Shown here: positions 42,291 through 53,716 of the stretch, piece by piece | Position numbering within the stretch: the first letter of the stretch is position 1 | Layout: each line of letters starts with the position of its first letter | Assembly (NCBI GenBank): GCA_951640165.1 | Contig: OX621246.1 | Coordinates: 34,056,501-34,120,500, forward strand | From: Pseudoips prasinana | Taxonomy: Eukaryota > Arthropoda > Insecta > Lepidoptera > Nolidae | Length of the DNA stretch: 64,000 nt | Reading direction: 5' to 3' | The notes under the pieces: model-generated | Seen by the model: only the letters and a program-made list of their open reading frames with translations | What the model was told of the DNA's origin: nothing | The model's database searches: none | Made by a program: the position numbers and the translations under genes

Positions 42291-42324
42291 TTCTTTAGAC
42301 AACTCCCCCACTTGGAAGACGTGT

Positions 42325-42472
42325 TCCTGTGTCGTAGGGTACTTTACAAACATATAATTGACGGACACAATTACATCCAGACTCAGAACTACCATTTATG
42401 AGTCACACAAATAGTTTTCCTGTGCGGGATCCGAACCCGGACCACGCAGTGGCGAGGCGACTGTCGTCAAAA
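42325..42472 (-). mobile_element. tRNA-derived SINE, family C, copy 3
   Basis: Inverse orientation: gtagggtactttacaaacatataattg, ccagactcagaac, gtgcgggatccgaacccgg, gcgaggcgactg. The 5' end of the head is cut. Confidence 0.8.
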
Positions 42473-42783
42473 CATATACAACTCACTTTAAAAAGATGTC
42501 CTAAATAAGTAGTAGATTTTGCTCATGAAACTTAACAGCGGGTAACACATCAACATGCAAAATAAACAAAAAACAATTATCAACCCCCATACAAAAATAA
42601 CGACAAAGCACAGCTTATATCCTATGTCCTTTCTCAAGCTCTAGACTATCTGGGTACCAAATTTCTTTTAAATGGGTTCAGTAGTTATGGCGTTAAAGCG
42701 CGACAGACAGAGTAACTTTTGCATTTACAATAATTGTATGGCGGTGTACCGGGTATAGGTATATAATAACTATATATGTAAGT

Positions 42784-43089
42784 ATGTATGTATGTGAGAA
42801 TCATTTCGTTGACAGTCTTCTCTTTGCCGACGACGCAGCCTTTGTGGCTAGTTCTGCGGGCGAGCTTCAGTTAATGGTGGATAATTTTTCTCAGGCCTGT
42901 TCTCGGTTTGTCATGTCTATAAATACAAAAAAGACAGTTGCGCTAGCACAGGGCAACCCTGTGGCCCCAGAGATTTCTCTGAATGGCACGCAGTAAGAGG
43001 AAGATGATCGGTTCCGCTACCTTGGATCGACCGTAGAGAATAATGTCTCACTTAACGCAGAGATAGATGCTCGCATCGTATATATATAA
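42784..43089 (+). pseudogene. Reverse transcriptase fragment with the FADD motif
   Basis: A frame reads SLLFADDAAFVA (RT motif C, catalytic aspartates intact), then LMVDNFSQAC and FVMSINTKKTVALAQ (motifs D/E), and LNGTQ. It hits a stop at 42994 and resumes in the same frame as DRFRYLGSTV, the usual next block. The pattern is that of non-LTR RTs. It is bounded on both sides by (TATG)/(TATA) microsatellite sequence, with no upstream palm and no downstream thumb, so it is an isolated relic. Confidence 0.8.
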
Positions 43090-43479
43090 GTATGTATATT
43101 TATATTATTGTTGTGTATGTATATTTGGTGGATTAACTTGAGTAGGCCAGAATAGTAAGTATATTTATCAGTTGTCTGGTTGCTATAGTACAGGCTCAGC
43201 TTATATTGGGATCAGATGGCAGTATGTTAGTTGTACCAAAATATTAATTATTATTAATTACATTGACGTGGCCAAGTCTTATGCTGTATACGGCAGAATA
43301 CCTTTTGTAAAAATGAAATGTCCGTCCCCCCTCGCTACCCCTCCATCGTATAGCCACCCTGATTCAACAATTAGTGAGTGTACGTTAGGGTGTCCTGAAC
43401 ATACAGAGGGTCCTACTTCAAATCGATACTAAGGGATGCGATGGAAAGATTCAGTTCATAAAGCACTTAAGAAGCTATA
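43090..43479. other. Mostly unassigned; SINE family F tail near 43160-43225
   Basis: tatcagttgtctggttgctatagtacaggctcagcttatattgggatcagatgg is a decayed family F tail. The rest has no recognised gene. Confidence 0.5.
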
Positions 43480-43725
43480 ATAATATCTGGGGACAATGTC
43501 ACACAGATCATCCTAGCCCCAAACTAAGCAAAGCTTGTACTATGGGTACCAGGCGACGATATACATACTTATATAGATAGATAAATACTTATATACATAG
43601 AAAACATCCATGACTCAGAAACAAATATTCGTGCTCATCACACAAATATTTGCACTTACCGGGATTCGAACCTAGGACCACCAGCTTCGTAGGCAGGAGC
43701 ACTACCAACTTGGCACGTCAATGGT
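43480..43725 (-). mobile_element. tRNA-derived SINE, family B, copy 3
   Basis: The inverse of 38972-39222, with B box complement accgggattcgaaccta and the full tail gtcacacagatcatcctagcccc. Confidence 0.88.
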
Positions 43726-44069
43726 GATATTCCTTAGTCTTTAGTCACTAAGAGTCATCTGCATAAGATGGGACTATCTAATAGGTCATTAAGGAAGCAT
43801 GCGGGATAATATCTATGATTATGCGATTCACCTGCAATGAGAAAAGTAAATAGTGGAGGACATTTTGACCGGCCCGTTGGCGTGGTGTAAATACTTGCCT
43901 TTCGAGAGATTTACGAGTATGTTCACCCAAAAAGTGCTCAACGCGTAAAGAATTAGGTATTATCGTCAAGAATAATTGTGCTCCCAGCCGAATTTAAACG
44001 AAGACTAGCCTGGAGTTAGATCGCAATTCTCCAAACCCTTTTATATCTTAAACTGATGGAACGCAAGAT
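43726..44069. other. No gene seen
   Basis: The frame at 43778-43969 (minus) has no motif. Confidence 0.45.
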
Positions 44070-44200
44070 CGCTGCAGGTCATGGGTTCGATTCCCACCCA
44101 AGACATATATCTGTGTACATGAATATGTCTGTTTGTCCTTACTATTAATTTGAATGGATTTTCTATATAAGTATGTATTTTTAAAAGAAAATTAGTATAA
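44070..44200 (+). mobile_element. SINE family F head
   Basis: B box catgggttcgattcccac, then ccaagacatatatctgtgtac and tctgtttgtcc, as in the copy at 58795. Confidence 0.65.
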
Positions 44201-44211
44201 TCATGTAGTAA

Positions 44212-44380
44212 CTAGCTGTGCCCCGCGGTGTTACCCGCGTTAAATTTTATAAATTTTCTTTGCTATAAACCTCACGGAGCCCGAGACCTTTCCAACGAAT
44301 GCAAAACCGTGGAAATCGGTTCGTGCGTTCTGGAGTTTTAGCGTCAGGAAGGAAAACCCGACTTATTTTTATATAGTAGA
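44212..44380 (-). mobile_element. Small Helitron, minus strand
   Basis: The plus-strand left end is A|CTAGctgtgccccgcgg; the minus strand starts TCTACTATATAAAAATAAGTC. The base after the right end is C rather than T, a likely later change. 169 bp, no coding. Confidence 0.8.
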
Positions 44381-44394
44381 CTATATAAGTTAAC

Positions 44395-44475
44395 TGGTTT
44401 CTAAAGTACAAGCTCTGCTTAGTTTGCGATCAGATGGCCCTGTGTGAATAATGTCCTAGGATATTATTATGTATA
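44395..44475 (+). mobile_element. SINE family F tail
   Basis: ggtttctaaagtacaagctctgcttagtttg..atcagatggccctgtgtgaataatgtcctaggatattatta. Confidence 0.6.
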
Positions 44476-45650
44476 TATTATCGTACTATAATTGAAATGC
44501 ATTCCTATGGCGAACAAGCAATTTGTTAAATAAACAAATAAAATCTTTTAATTTTGACATATTTGTCAATAAAACTGTAACAGTGAGACGGGTACTCAGC
44601 CTAGACTTTTTCTCTAAATTTAACACTTAGACTATAATAAATTAATTTTAAGCTGATCACATATGTATAACATATAACACTGTCTATCCGTGGAGACCTG
44701 TAATTGGCCTTCAATTACTATTGATAGCTTTTTATAACTGTTTTTATGTGCTGTTGGTCTTCCTTAATATTAAATAAATAAATAAATAATAATTTTGAAC
44801 TTATAAGATAAGATGGGAACAGATTAAAAATAAATTATGACAGTGAATTCACAAACTTCGAGCGAATGTGATCACCATAAAACGAATCTATATGTATAAA
44901 CATCAATAGGTACCTACTGTCTGTCAATTCAGAATTCAATAATAGTCTACATTGGCCACACCCTCACGCAATACCATCAAATTTATTGCTATCTTTCGTT
45001 CTCGTCCATTTGTCGAAATAATTCCTTAGGGACAGTTTGTACTGCTCTAAACTAATTCACTTTTATATGACACATACCCAGCTGGAAGTCGTCGCGAAAA
45101 TAACCTTAGACCCGTAGCATGTCGAATACATCATCAATACTAAGAGCACACTTTATTACAGAGAAACTTTTTACATCGCATCAAATTTTTTCGTCCATCT
45201 ATCGCATTTCGCAATATGGCGGCGCCCATGGCTCGCATCAGTTATCCGTGTAGCATTTAGATTCTCACTCATTGGTGCAAGGGCTCCGTTATTTTATCAG
45301 ATTGTTTTGAAAAGTGTATTGATATAAATGTTGTTGTTCACTTGATCGTGATCGACAAAGATACAGCTGGGGAGTCAAATAAACCGGTCAACGAGGGAAA
45401 AACCCAAGAATAATGCGAAAAATTTTACGCCGAAAGAAACTAGTTGTAGCAGAAGAGAAAGTTATACTTACATTTTATGTTTTTGTGACTTTTAAAGCGC
45501 ACCATAAATAAAGCCCAACAGTAAAACAAATTACCTTAAAACTAACGAAGTTATTAAGCATTTATAAATCATGTTAGACAGAAATCGCGCTATACTAACT
45601 TATGACGTCATTTGTAGTGGAGCCACAGAAGCTATACTAACAGTCATTAA
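44476..45650. other. No gene recognised
   Basis: At 44690-44790 gtgctgttggtcttccttaat followed by (aaat)n looks like a LINE 3' tail. No frame with known motifs is seen at 44800-45650. Confidence 0.4.
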
Positions 45651-45767
45651 GAGCCGATTTCACCGTTAAAATTAAACGCGATCAATTGACGCTAAACTCG
45701 GTTCCGCTTCCTGTAACTGAGTTTAGCGTCCATTGATCGCGTTTAATTTTAACGGTGAAATCGGCTC
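45651..45767. mobile_element. Hairpin MITE, PIF/Harbinger-like, TAA target
   Basis: The arms are 50 bp (gagccgatttcaccgttaaa...) with one mismatch and are separated by 17 bp. TAA flanks both sides (45648-45650, 45768-45770), which fits the TWA target of PIF/Harbinger elements. The 117-bp length leaves no coding space. Confidence 0.85.
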
Positions 45768-45770
45768 TAA

Positions 45771-46466
45771 GTGTGAAAGAGACAGAGCATCCAAACCTTA
45801 TCCCCGAAGAGAACTTAAACGGCTTATATCTAATAAATTAACAAACAAATTGTACTTATCAATCTTACCACTAGGAATCTGGTCTTATACAAATTAAGTT
45901 TATACATTTAAAGGAACTAAGTTTAAGCTGATGGGTCAGTTCTATTACTAGATATTTAATATAGATAAAACACACGTGGGTTATTTTGACAGCTCTATTC
46001 ACGTCAAAATAGCTGAACGTAATGAAATATCAATAATAGTTCAGTCAAACCATTATTTAGCGGACATGGAACGAAAATACGTCAAAGTGACATAAACACA
46101 CATAATTTGACGTAGAGTCGTGAAATTTTATAGCGTTTAAAATAAGATGACTTCATGATGGACCATAGAGCAAACTCTATGGAACTACGTTTATTATTAG
46201 ATTTTATATCTTTACATCTGAATTATGTTGGAAATACTACATGTATGTAAATTATGTTGTGTTACTGAAATATTATTAGTTTATTGTGGATGAAATAGAC
46301 GTGAATAAACATAATATCTTAATGCAGTGCTCTGAGAATATCGACAATTTACAGATAAGTAAATGGTTGCTTCTAACCCGCGTCATTGACAGAAAACCAC
46401 AGCATCAAAGAGTTAAGTTATGGAATAAAGCTCGTGTATAATTTAGAAAAAACAAACTTGTATTAT
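45771..46466. other. No gene seen
   Basis: AT-rich sequence without recognised elements. Confidence 0.5.
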
Positions 46467-46607
46467 GTACAGACGCCAGCACATCCACGTACCCCCATCT
46501 GTCAAATTTCTTTTATAGATTTTCAACTTTATTACATAAGTATAAGGTTCACTTTCAATTGGGGAAATTTGACAAATTGGGTTAGCTTGATGTGCTGGCG
46601 TCCGTAC
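46467..46607. mobile_element. 141-bp hairpin MITE family, copy 2
   Basis: GTACAGACGCCAGCACATC at left and its inverse at right (gatgtgctggcgtccgtac). The middle is in the opposite orientation to the 57045 copy. Confidence 0.88.
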
Positions 46608-46865
46608 ATTGGATGTCACAACTCACTTTAAATATGGTAAGGAGTTCTTGTGTAAACTCGGCTCTCAAGAGCACGTTCAGATTGTTAAACACGAGCTATA
46701 GCTACATAAAAAGATTAGATTAAAAGCAGACAGTAGCGAATACGTAAGAAAAGTCGGTAAATAAATAAACTACTTACATTTAGAAGCGGCGTGCCAGCGG
46801 TTGTACGGAGTAGGCGAGACGGGGTTAAAGATCAAGATTTACAGCGTTTTGTTATTTTAAACAAC

Positions 46866-47035
46866 TGCAGCTGTGCCCCGCGGTTTTACCCGCGTTAAAT
46901 TTTATAAATTATCACAACTCCTCCCCCGTAGGTGATAGCGTGATAATATTCATGCAAAATTTTAAGTAAATCCATGCAGTACTTTTTGAGTTTAGCCCGG
47001 ATATACATATAGACAAACAGACAAAAATTCTAAAA
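46866..47035 (-). mobile_element. Helitron fragment, minus strand
   Basis: agctgtgccccgcggttttacccgcg, then tataaattatcacaactcctcccccg and the gcagtactttttgagttt block, as at 15174. The CTAG terminus is mutated. Confidence 0.6.
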
Positions 47036-47188
47036 ACTATATTTTCGGCTTCGATATCGAATGTAGATCACGCGGTCACGCCCCAAGTAGCCTTTAAAAA
47101 AATATTCAATGTACACTTTTGACTTTCCTACGATTTTATTATATGTATAGATAACCTACAAGAAGCTAGCCTATTCCTTTCTTGCAGT

Positions 47189-47236
47189 ATTGTTTTATAT
47201 TGCCTTTGCTTGAAATCAAAGGCAATATAAAACAAT
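47189..47236. repeat. Perfect hairpin, 20-bp arms, 8-base loop
   Basis: attgttttatattgcctttg and its exact inverse lie around cttgaaat. The right arm overlaps the start of the tandem array that follows. Confidence 0.93.
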
Positions 47237-47249
47237 AGGTGCTTTTTTG

Positions 47250-47605
47250 ACGGGTGAGTAAAGCTGCAACCTTCGGACCCAGAAGCAATCGACTCTATAA
47301 GTATAAAAGTGATGAGGTAGATTAAAGCCAATAGAAAACAAGAGGAATTTCTTGTCAGATGACTTTCTTGTCAGATGACTAGAGCTGTCACCTTCGGACT
47401 CGGTAGCAATCGGTCACATAAGTCTATTTCATTAGAAAGGGATGACACAGAGCAAAGCCAATGTAAAATAAAAGGAATTTCCTTGTAGGGTGACCAGAGC
47501 TGTAACCTTCGGACGCGGAATTAATCGACCACACGAGTCTAATTCATTAGAAAGTGATGACATACAGCAAATCCAATATAAAAGAAGAGGAATATTCCGA
47601 TAGTA
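47250..47605 (+). repeat. Diverged tandem array, three units of about 110-120 bp
   Basis: Each unit has gagctg(t/c)aaccttcggac, agcaatcga, aagtctatttcattagaaag, gatgacatacagcaaagccaat and agaggaatttccttgt. Starts are near 47258, 47378 and 47491. A 15-bp word, tcttgtcagatgact, is doubled at 47350-47380. Confidence 0.8.
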
Positions 47606-47949
47606 GAAATTTTGTACGAACGCTGTAAATATTTATATCTCGCGAAGTCAAACAAAATAAATATCTGACAAGGTCGATAATGAAATCAATTTAAAAATGT
47701 ATAGAATACCAATATCTACATAGCTGTGTGTGTGAAAATTATCAGTTTTACTATAGCATCTGAATTGAACATAAGAAGAATCCCTACAGCCGATACTATC
47801 TCGCTATTCTCGCGTATGTGTGACAGAGAAAATAGTACAAAAATCTTCGCTAAAATCATCAACTCGTATTTCCTTATCGAATACTAATCAATGCTCAATA
47901 GTTTGGGGCGTTCTATTTTATTTATTTACCGATGTTGTTTTATTACTTA
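47606..47949. other. No gene seen
   Basis: AT-rich. Confidence 0.5.
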
Positions 47950-48330
47950 CTAGCTGTGCCCCGCGGTTTCCCCCGCGTTAAACTTTATAAATTATTATCT
48001 GTGTCAATCGGATCATCATTATCATCATATCAGCCGAAAGACGTCCACTGCTGGACAAAGGCCTCCCCCAAAGATCTTCCATAATTTGGGAAGATATGCC
48101 ATAATCGCCATCCTTGGCAGACGGGCTGGTGATCGCAGTAAGATAGACATAGTACTCAGGAGAACGCTGCTGCCCGTTCTCTGGTATATATATTCCTATA
48201 TTCCTCGGGACGACTTCTACGTCCCCCCACGGGTTGAGAGTGGGTGCCGATATTTATGGCCGTCAATCACACAGCCAGTATCAATCGGATGTATAGCCTA
48301 CATAACAACCAATCACAATGTAAGTAAAAT
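47950..48330 (-). mobile_element. Helitron fragment split by a LINE-M insertion
   Basis: The plus strand begins ctagctgtgccccgcgg (inverse of a Helitron 3' end), is interrupted at 48013, and resumes at 48281. Confidence 0.65.
48014..48280 (-). mobile_element. LINE-M 3' end inserted with 10-bp target duplication
   Basis: TCAATCGGAT occurs on both sides (48004-48013, 48281-48290). The insert has the catcattatcatcat tail at left, gccgaaagacgtccactgctggac, and the ccataatcgcc..ttggcagacgg and cctcgggacgacttctacg blocks. It is a 5'-truncated minus-strand copy. Confidence 0.88.
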
Positions 48331-49340
48331 CCATTACATTAAAAAAAATCGTAAACTGAAAGCAAAAGAAGACGAAAAAAGCAAGCCCGGAGTTTCTTTG
48401 TGGCTTTCTTCTCCGGGTCGTCCACCTAGGTAGCTAGAGAAAGCCGCAGGCTAGCTAGGGTAGGTTCCTCAGCGCGAGGATCGCTTTGGCCCATTAACGC
48501 GTGATCGGTGATCCCGTGCATGTGATCACACCTTCATTTAGAATTTCGTCTGTTTGCTTTAGTCTTCCGTTCTTTAATTTTAATATAGTAGAACTATATT
48601 CCAAAATAATAGAATAGTAACCTGTTATTTATTAAAGGATTTAAGAAAATATATGCGAAAAAACAAACCGCACGGACGGACTAATTAATTTTTTTTGTAA
48701 ATTTTATACTATCCACTATGTTAATACCCAAGTGCTGAATAAATTCATTTCATTTCATATAAGATATATTACTATAAGGTTCCATCAAAATCCGTTCCGT
48801 AGTTATTGCGTGAAAGAATAACAATCATCAGTACAACCATTCTCACTAACTGGCATTTATAATATTAATAGAATTAGGTAGTGTTTAATAGGAGCCATAG
48901 AGACAGCGTATTTGGATACGATTTTTAAGATGCTTTAGATGTTAGGGGAATATGGGAAGGCCTTTGGTGTGAGACACTACACATACGTTAAAACCCTTGC
49001 GAGGAGCAAGGGTGTCTCATCTTCCCTACACGTCAGAATCTGTAACACTGCTACTGCGTCTTAATTTCATTATACGGAATGATAACAGAAGTTAAACATC
49101 ATATGCGGCTACTGAAAGGCTCGCTAATTTTTCATCCTTTTTTGTGTATGTTTTGATGATTGTGATAATATTTTATTAAACGATAGGGAAACCTTTCGGA
49201 ATGGCCCTAAATTTATTTTGTTATAATCGAAAATCTACAAGAAACTTCTTTAAACACCAATAATTTTTCTTTTGCTAAGCAAGAATTTAAGTAATTTCAT
49301 ATTTGAAACCGATATGCGTATTGTTGATGCTGTGTGGTGA
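48331..49340. other. No gene recognised
   Basis: A decayed Helitron-like phrase is at 48775-48835 (ggttccatcaaaatccgttccgtag). A short palindrome, acccttgcgaggagcaagggt, is at 48992-49012. A LINE-like (atttc)n tail is at about 48740. Confidence 0.4.
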
Positions 49341-49344
49341 CGGC

Positions 49345-49455
49345 GACGAATATCATCACCCCATCTCATCCCGTGGGGGGCGAAGAAGTCGACCCGCGGG
49401 AATATCTACCAGCGGACGGGCAGCAGTGTTCTTGGGGGACGCTTTTGTCCAACAA
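49345..49455 (+). mobile_element. LINE-M fragment, plus strand
   Basis: catctcatcccgtggggggcgaagaagtcg..cccgcgggaatatctacca is the inverse of the block ccctcgggagaacttctactccccccacggggatgg at 650-685. Confidence 0.55.
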
Positions 49456-49854
49456 TGGCTGTTATATATTATCTGAATGGGATTTTTTACAATTTAATCA
49501 TGCAACCCTAAAACCATAGTCACAGAACAAAAAGTACTTACGTCTAGTACCCAGACATTTCCGAGACTCAACCCAAAGCTGAACAGAACGTGTTTGGATG
49601 TTAAACAAATATTTAATGAATGAAGGTTAATTCCTCAACCTATCCGGCAGCGAGCGGTTCGTATTGTCCCCGTAACAGTTAGAATCCACATCATGGGTGT
49701 TATGATACCGAGTTAGTACGTACGTGTTAATTGAGTTAGCCGAGTGACGTGATCGTTATGACGTAGTGCTAATAAGATATCCATTACCCTGAGTTGCCCT
49801 AAATGCCCCCTGCGAACCTATATTGGACAAACGGCTTACATCCTTTTTATTTAT
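49456..49854. other. No gene seen
   Basis: No recognised feature. Confidence 0.45.
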
Positions 49855-50100
49855 TTATTTAGAATAGAATAGAATACTCTTTATTGTACACCATAAAAAT
49901 AGATACAACATGAGATATTACATAGACAAGTTGTACAAAGGGCGGTTTTATCGCATAAAGCGATCTCTTCCAGACCAACCTTAGGATGGATAAGAGCTGA
50001 ACAATAACTTATAGCTAGCAGTAGGTGTGCAACAAGAGATATACCAAAATTATGGTATATCCATAAATAAAACTATTTTTAGCGAATTTACTGTTAAAAT
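49855..50100 (-). mobile_element. LINE 3' tail with (ATTCT)n end
   Basis: The complement reads gcgataaaaccgccctttgtacaac, then a run to tggtgtacaataaagagtattctattctattc, a polyadenylation signal plus pentanucleotide tail. Confidence 0.65.
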
Positions 50101-50344
50101 ATGAAAAAGACAAAATTAAATAAGCAAATAAGAAGAGAATAGATACTTAACTTTAGAAACCATCAATTATACACTCAAATAGTGTTCTATGACAAGCTTT
50201 TTGAAAGTTCCTATTGTCTGAGCACGTCTAAAAATCTAATACACATATTAAAATATAAACATAGAACAATTCAAGAGTCACAGTCTGATACGTACCTATA
50301 TCAATTACAGGCGTAAATAAGATTCTCATTATCATCGTCTTCGA

Positions 50345-50590
50345 TTAACTAAAATGATCCGTGTGGTTTCCGGCCTATAAAGAATAACCATCCCGTGGGT
50401 GTCGTAAAAATGACTAAGGGATACATCAGGTACCTAGTCGCATAGCAGCGCCACCTGTGTACTGCCACCTAACTGCGGTCACCAACTCGCATGTCAACCG
50501 CGGTGACTACGGCAAACCCCTCCAAATGGCAACGTTGTAGAAACTTTTAGGGGAGGCCTATGTCCAGCAGTGGACTGGATCATGCTGATA
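50345..50590 (+). mobile_element. LINE-M type 3' end, plus strand
   Basis: tggtttccggcctataaagaataacc ... cctccaaatggcaacg..aggggaggcctatgtccagcagtggac, then ctgat. The end of the coding part reads GEAYVQQWTG. Confidence 0.75.
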
Positions 50591-50592
50591 AA

Positions 50593-50850
50593 AAAAAAAT
50601 AAAAAAGGTTTTTATTCACGTAGACTTTAAAAAAGCGCTTGTAAATAAATAGTCAGAACATGTTTGTAGTATTATAGTTGTATACATTATTATTTCTAGT
50701 AACATAAATATTTAGGTACACATTGTATTGATAGTATTAAAACATTAATAAAATTTATTTTATAACAGCAATGATATTTAGCTAGCTCGTTAATTATCTA
50801 GTTTAAGTCTAATATTTGTAATACATATTGGCAATGGTTCTGTCTATATT
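50593..50850 (+). repeat. Dispersed repeat family I, copy 4
   Basis: Matches 21080-21330 over gtttttattcacgtagactttaaaaaagcg and the tatttaggtacac block. Confidence 0.8.
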
Positions 50851-51669
50851 AAGGTGATATTATTATGACGGACCTTATGTTTATAACGACGGTCGCGCTT
50901 TAATGCTACCACTGGATCCAATGCGCCCCAACTGAGAAGACCCAGCGAAACAAACTCAGCGGGATGATATGATCGTTGCATTAATCATCCTTAAAAACGG
51001 AGCCCCAGCAGTTCTCCATGGCGCCGCCGCAAAGTAGCTGCGCGAGGAAGATGCGCAGCTCGAGCTATGCGATGTATCGGTAGTAGGGAAGTACTCTCCT
51101 CTGCTACACTCGTGATGACCTATAGCAGGCATCCATAGCACGCATCCTTCCATATAAAAAACATATCTTAGTTGAATCCGTTACTGTGTTAAGCTATGCA
51201 TATGTTTGGTGGATATCAAACGCATATGCCCATAGCAACGTAGCATAGCACATCTCTAGTGGAAAAGCAGCCTTAAGAAGCCTCAAAGTTACCCGAATAG
51301 CAATGAAGACGACTATGCTCGCAGTTTAACTGCGAGATCGAATAAGAAATGTCGAAATCCAAAGGCGAAGTAGCCCATATAGCCCTAATATTTCCAAGCT
51401 GCAGTAGCGATGGGCGCGGCAAATAGCTTCTAGAATCGACGGACGCTGGAGCAGAAAGCTTCTTGAGTGGCAGGCCTCCAAAATAGTGGATCATCATGTG
51501 CAGGCCTCTGGATACAGTTAGCGCAAGACCGGTCATTGTGAAGATCTTTGGGGAAGTCTAGCAGCGAACTTTATTCGGCCCACAAGATGATTAGCTAAGT
51601 AATAGATCACCTTTAATTAGCACGTAATAAAGACGAAGTCTTAGGTAAAGTGTATCTACCTTACTTACT
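50851..51669. other. No gene recognised
   Basis: The open frames at 50956-51153 and 51273-51536 (minus) show no motif. Confidence 0.4.
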
Positions 51670-51679
51670 TATCGTATGG

Positions 51680-51905
51680 GCAGTGGTTACCCTGTCAGAG
51701 TTCTTCAAACCACCCAGTAGGCCTCTGACAAGTCTTAACGACTGTTGTCTAATTGCTACAACCGGGACCGACGGCTTAACGTGGCCTCCGAAGCACTGAG
51801 ACGCTCAGAAATTAAACCACTATGGCGGTCACCTATCTATGGACTGATGGCGAGCCTAGTTGCTTAACCTCGCTCATCAGTTACGGACCGGTGAGAGCAT
51901 CTGGC
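51680..51905 (-). mobile_element. 5S-rRNA-derived SINE, minus copy 2
   Basis: The complement has gcgaggttaagcaactaggctcgcc (5S box A) and catagataggtgacc (box C), then gtggtttaatttctgagcg and cttcggaggccacg..gccgtcggtcccggttgtagc, as at 35405. Confidence 0.72.
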
Positions 51906-52145
51906 TACACCGATGTGGCGCTGACTGCGCATGCTGGTAGTTATGAATGAAAATACAATATAATTTTAGAAATGCGAGCAACTCGCCGTTAATCCGCGGC
52001 ATCCATTACCCACGCAATTCACACAGTTTTAGAACAATTTAAATTTCTTCAGTGTAGTAATTTATAGACATCGACAGCGACGTTCTGTCGCCTTGATACC
52101 GTAGATTTTGGATTACTTTATAAAGAAAGAAAGAAATAGTTTTAT

Positions 52146-52320
52146 TCATAATAATAATATCCTGGGACATTATTCAGACACGTCCATCTGATCCCAAATT
52201 AAACAGAGCTTGTACTATGGAAACTATATAACTTAAGGTAAATACTACTTTATAAAGATAACTACACCCAGACTCAGGAAAAACAGACATATTCTCGCAC
52301 TCAGATATCTACCAGGGGTT
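52146..52320 (-). mobile_element. SINE family F, minus, head truncated
   Basis: It shows the undivided tail order: aatatcctgggacattattcagac..catctgatcccaaattaa.cagagcttgtactatgg, then acacccagactcagg. Confidence 0.8.
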
Positions 52321-52590
52321 TTTAGGTATATCAGAACGCGACAAACGAGCAAGTGGGTCACCTGATGGTAAGTGATCACCGCCGCCCATGGACATGTGCG
52401 TTGCCGCCCTTTAAGAGTCAGCAAACAAGTGCTGCTGACCCTTCCCCCCACCCCGATGAGCTCTGGCGACCTTACACGCAGAAACACAACATTAAAATTA
52501 TTAATGTTATTATTAAGGAATGTCTTTTGTAAGGTGGAGGTACTTCCCAAGTCGGGCTGCTCTTTGAGCGAATGAACGCTGTGCCCTACC
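52318..52590 (+). repeat. Dispersed repeat family L, copy 2
   Basis: cgcgacaaacgagcaagtgg, tgatggtaagtgatcaccgccgcccatgg, ttaagagtcagcaaacaag, gatgagctctggcgacctta, cccaagtcgggctgctc. Confidence 0.85.
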
Positions 52591-53397
52591 CATCTTCAAC
52601 CACCATAAATGGGTGCCAACTTCAGCATTGGCTACAGCAATTGCTGAAGCACTGGTATTCTAGTTCGCGATGCACTTTACAAAAATGTCATTGACGGACA
52701 CAAAGCTCGCCTAGACTTTAGTATAAAAATAGACAGTACGGATACTACCTACCAACGGTCAAAACGGCACACTCACACAAACATGCACATCGACAAGACC
52801 CCTAAGCGGTTGTCGCGGTGCTGTCAGTAGTGAGTGCCGCGTCAAATCCACGTGCCTATTACGTAGTACACGGCTGTTTGTACTCGGCTTACCAAAACGA
52901 GAGCTGGCGTATTTTAACAGTCCTGCTAATTTATAAAAACAAATGCGTTTTAATCAAAAATAATAATAGGTATCCAAAACATTAAAAGTTACAATCCTAC
53001 AGCTTCAATAGAGCGTAGGTAATTATTTCATCAACTAGGCTTAGTTACCTTACCTACTGTCCATATTTATACTGTGCCTAGACTCGACAATATAGGAGCC
53101 ATACAAATAATAGTTCCTTGTGGGAATCAAAACCGAAACACGTGGGGGCTGCGGTACTACAGAGGCTTGTTACTCTACTCTTACGGTCTGTTGACCCTTT
53201 TTCTTCGCCAATATCTGGCATCGGCAAGCCTGACTCACTGGGCGCTTTCGATGCGAAGCTTTAAGTTCATCGGCGATCACAATTAGTAGGGAGATGGGTA
53301 CAGAATGAACCTATAGTAATCAGAGTTAAGAAATTATCCCACATACCTCCCAATACACAATCCGGTATATATTATGATTATATCATATACCGGCCTG
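52591..53397. other. No gene recognised
   Basis: A small palindrome, ccggtatat..atatcatataccgg, is at 53362-53393, right before the MITE. Confidence 0.4.
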
Positions 53398-53638
53398 GGC
53401 CTCTACCGGCTATGTCGCCGAACATCGATTTCTTTAATGGCGTTCAAGTAAATAAAGGTTAAAAATTACTTAATCAATCTTTAAATCAGCTGCAACGTTG
53501 ACAATCGCTTCCGGACCATTTATGACGTCACATGTGCTCATGGAAGCCGATTTAACGATTGTTTAAGTCATTTTTAACCTTTGTTTATTTGAACGCCATA
53601 TAACAAATCGATGGTCGGCGACTTAGCTGGTGGAGCCC
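53398..53638. mobile_element. CWG-target hairpin MITE, copy d
   Basis: About 241 bp, flanked by CTG (53395-53397, 53639-53641). One extra C near the left terminus (ggcctctaccgg). The interior cgttgacaatcgcttccgg and tgtgctcatggaagccga are shared by all five copies. Confidence 0.87.
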
Positions 53639-53640
53639 CT

Positions 53641-53716
53641 GGTGACTGACGGACAGAGAGACAGCGAAGTCTTAGTAATAGGGTCCCGTTTTACCCTTAG
53701 GGTACGGAACCCTACA
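53641..53716 (+). repeat. Dispersed repeat family G, 3' part
   Basis: gtgactgacggacagagagacagcgaagtcttag, ggtcccgttttacccttagggtacggaaccc. MITE copy d inserted at its left border. Confidence 0.75.

Noticed and set aside
49334..49519. Small frame beginning MVTATNIITPSHPVGGEE
   Set aside because: It is the inverse of the LINE-M block containing ccctcgggagaacttctac, not a gene.
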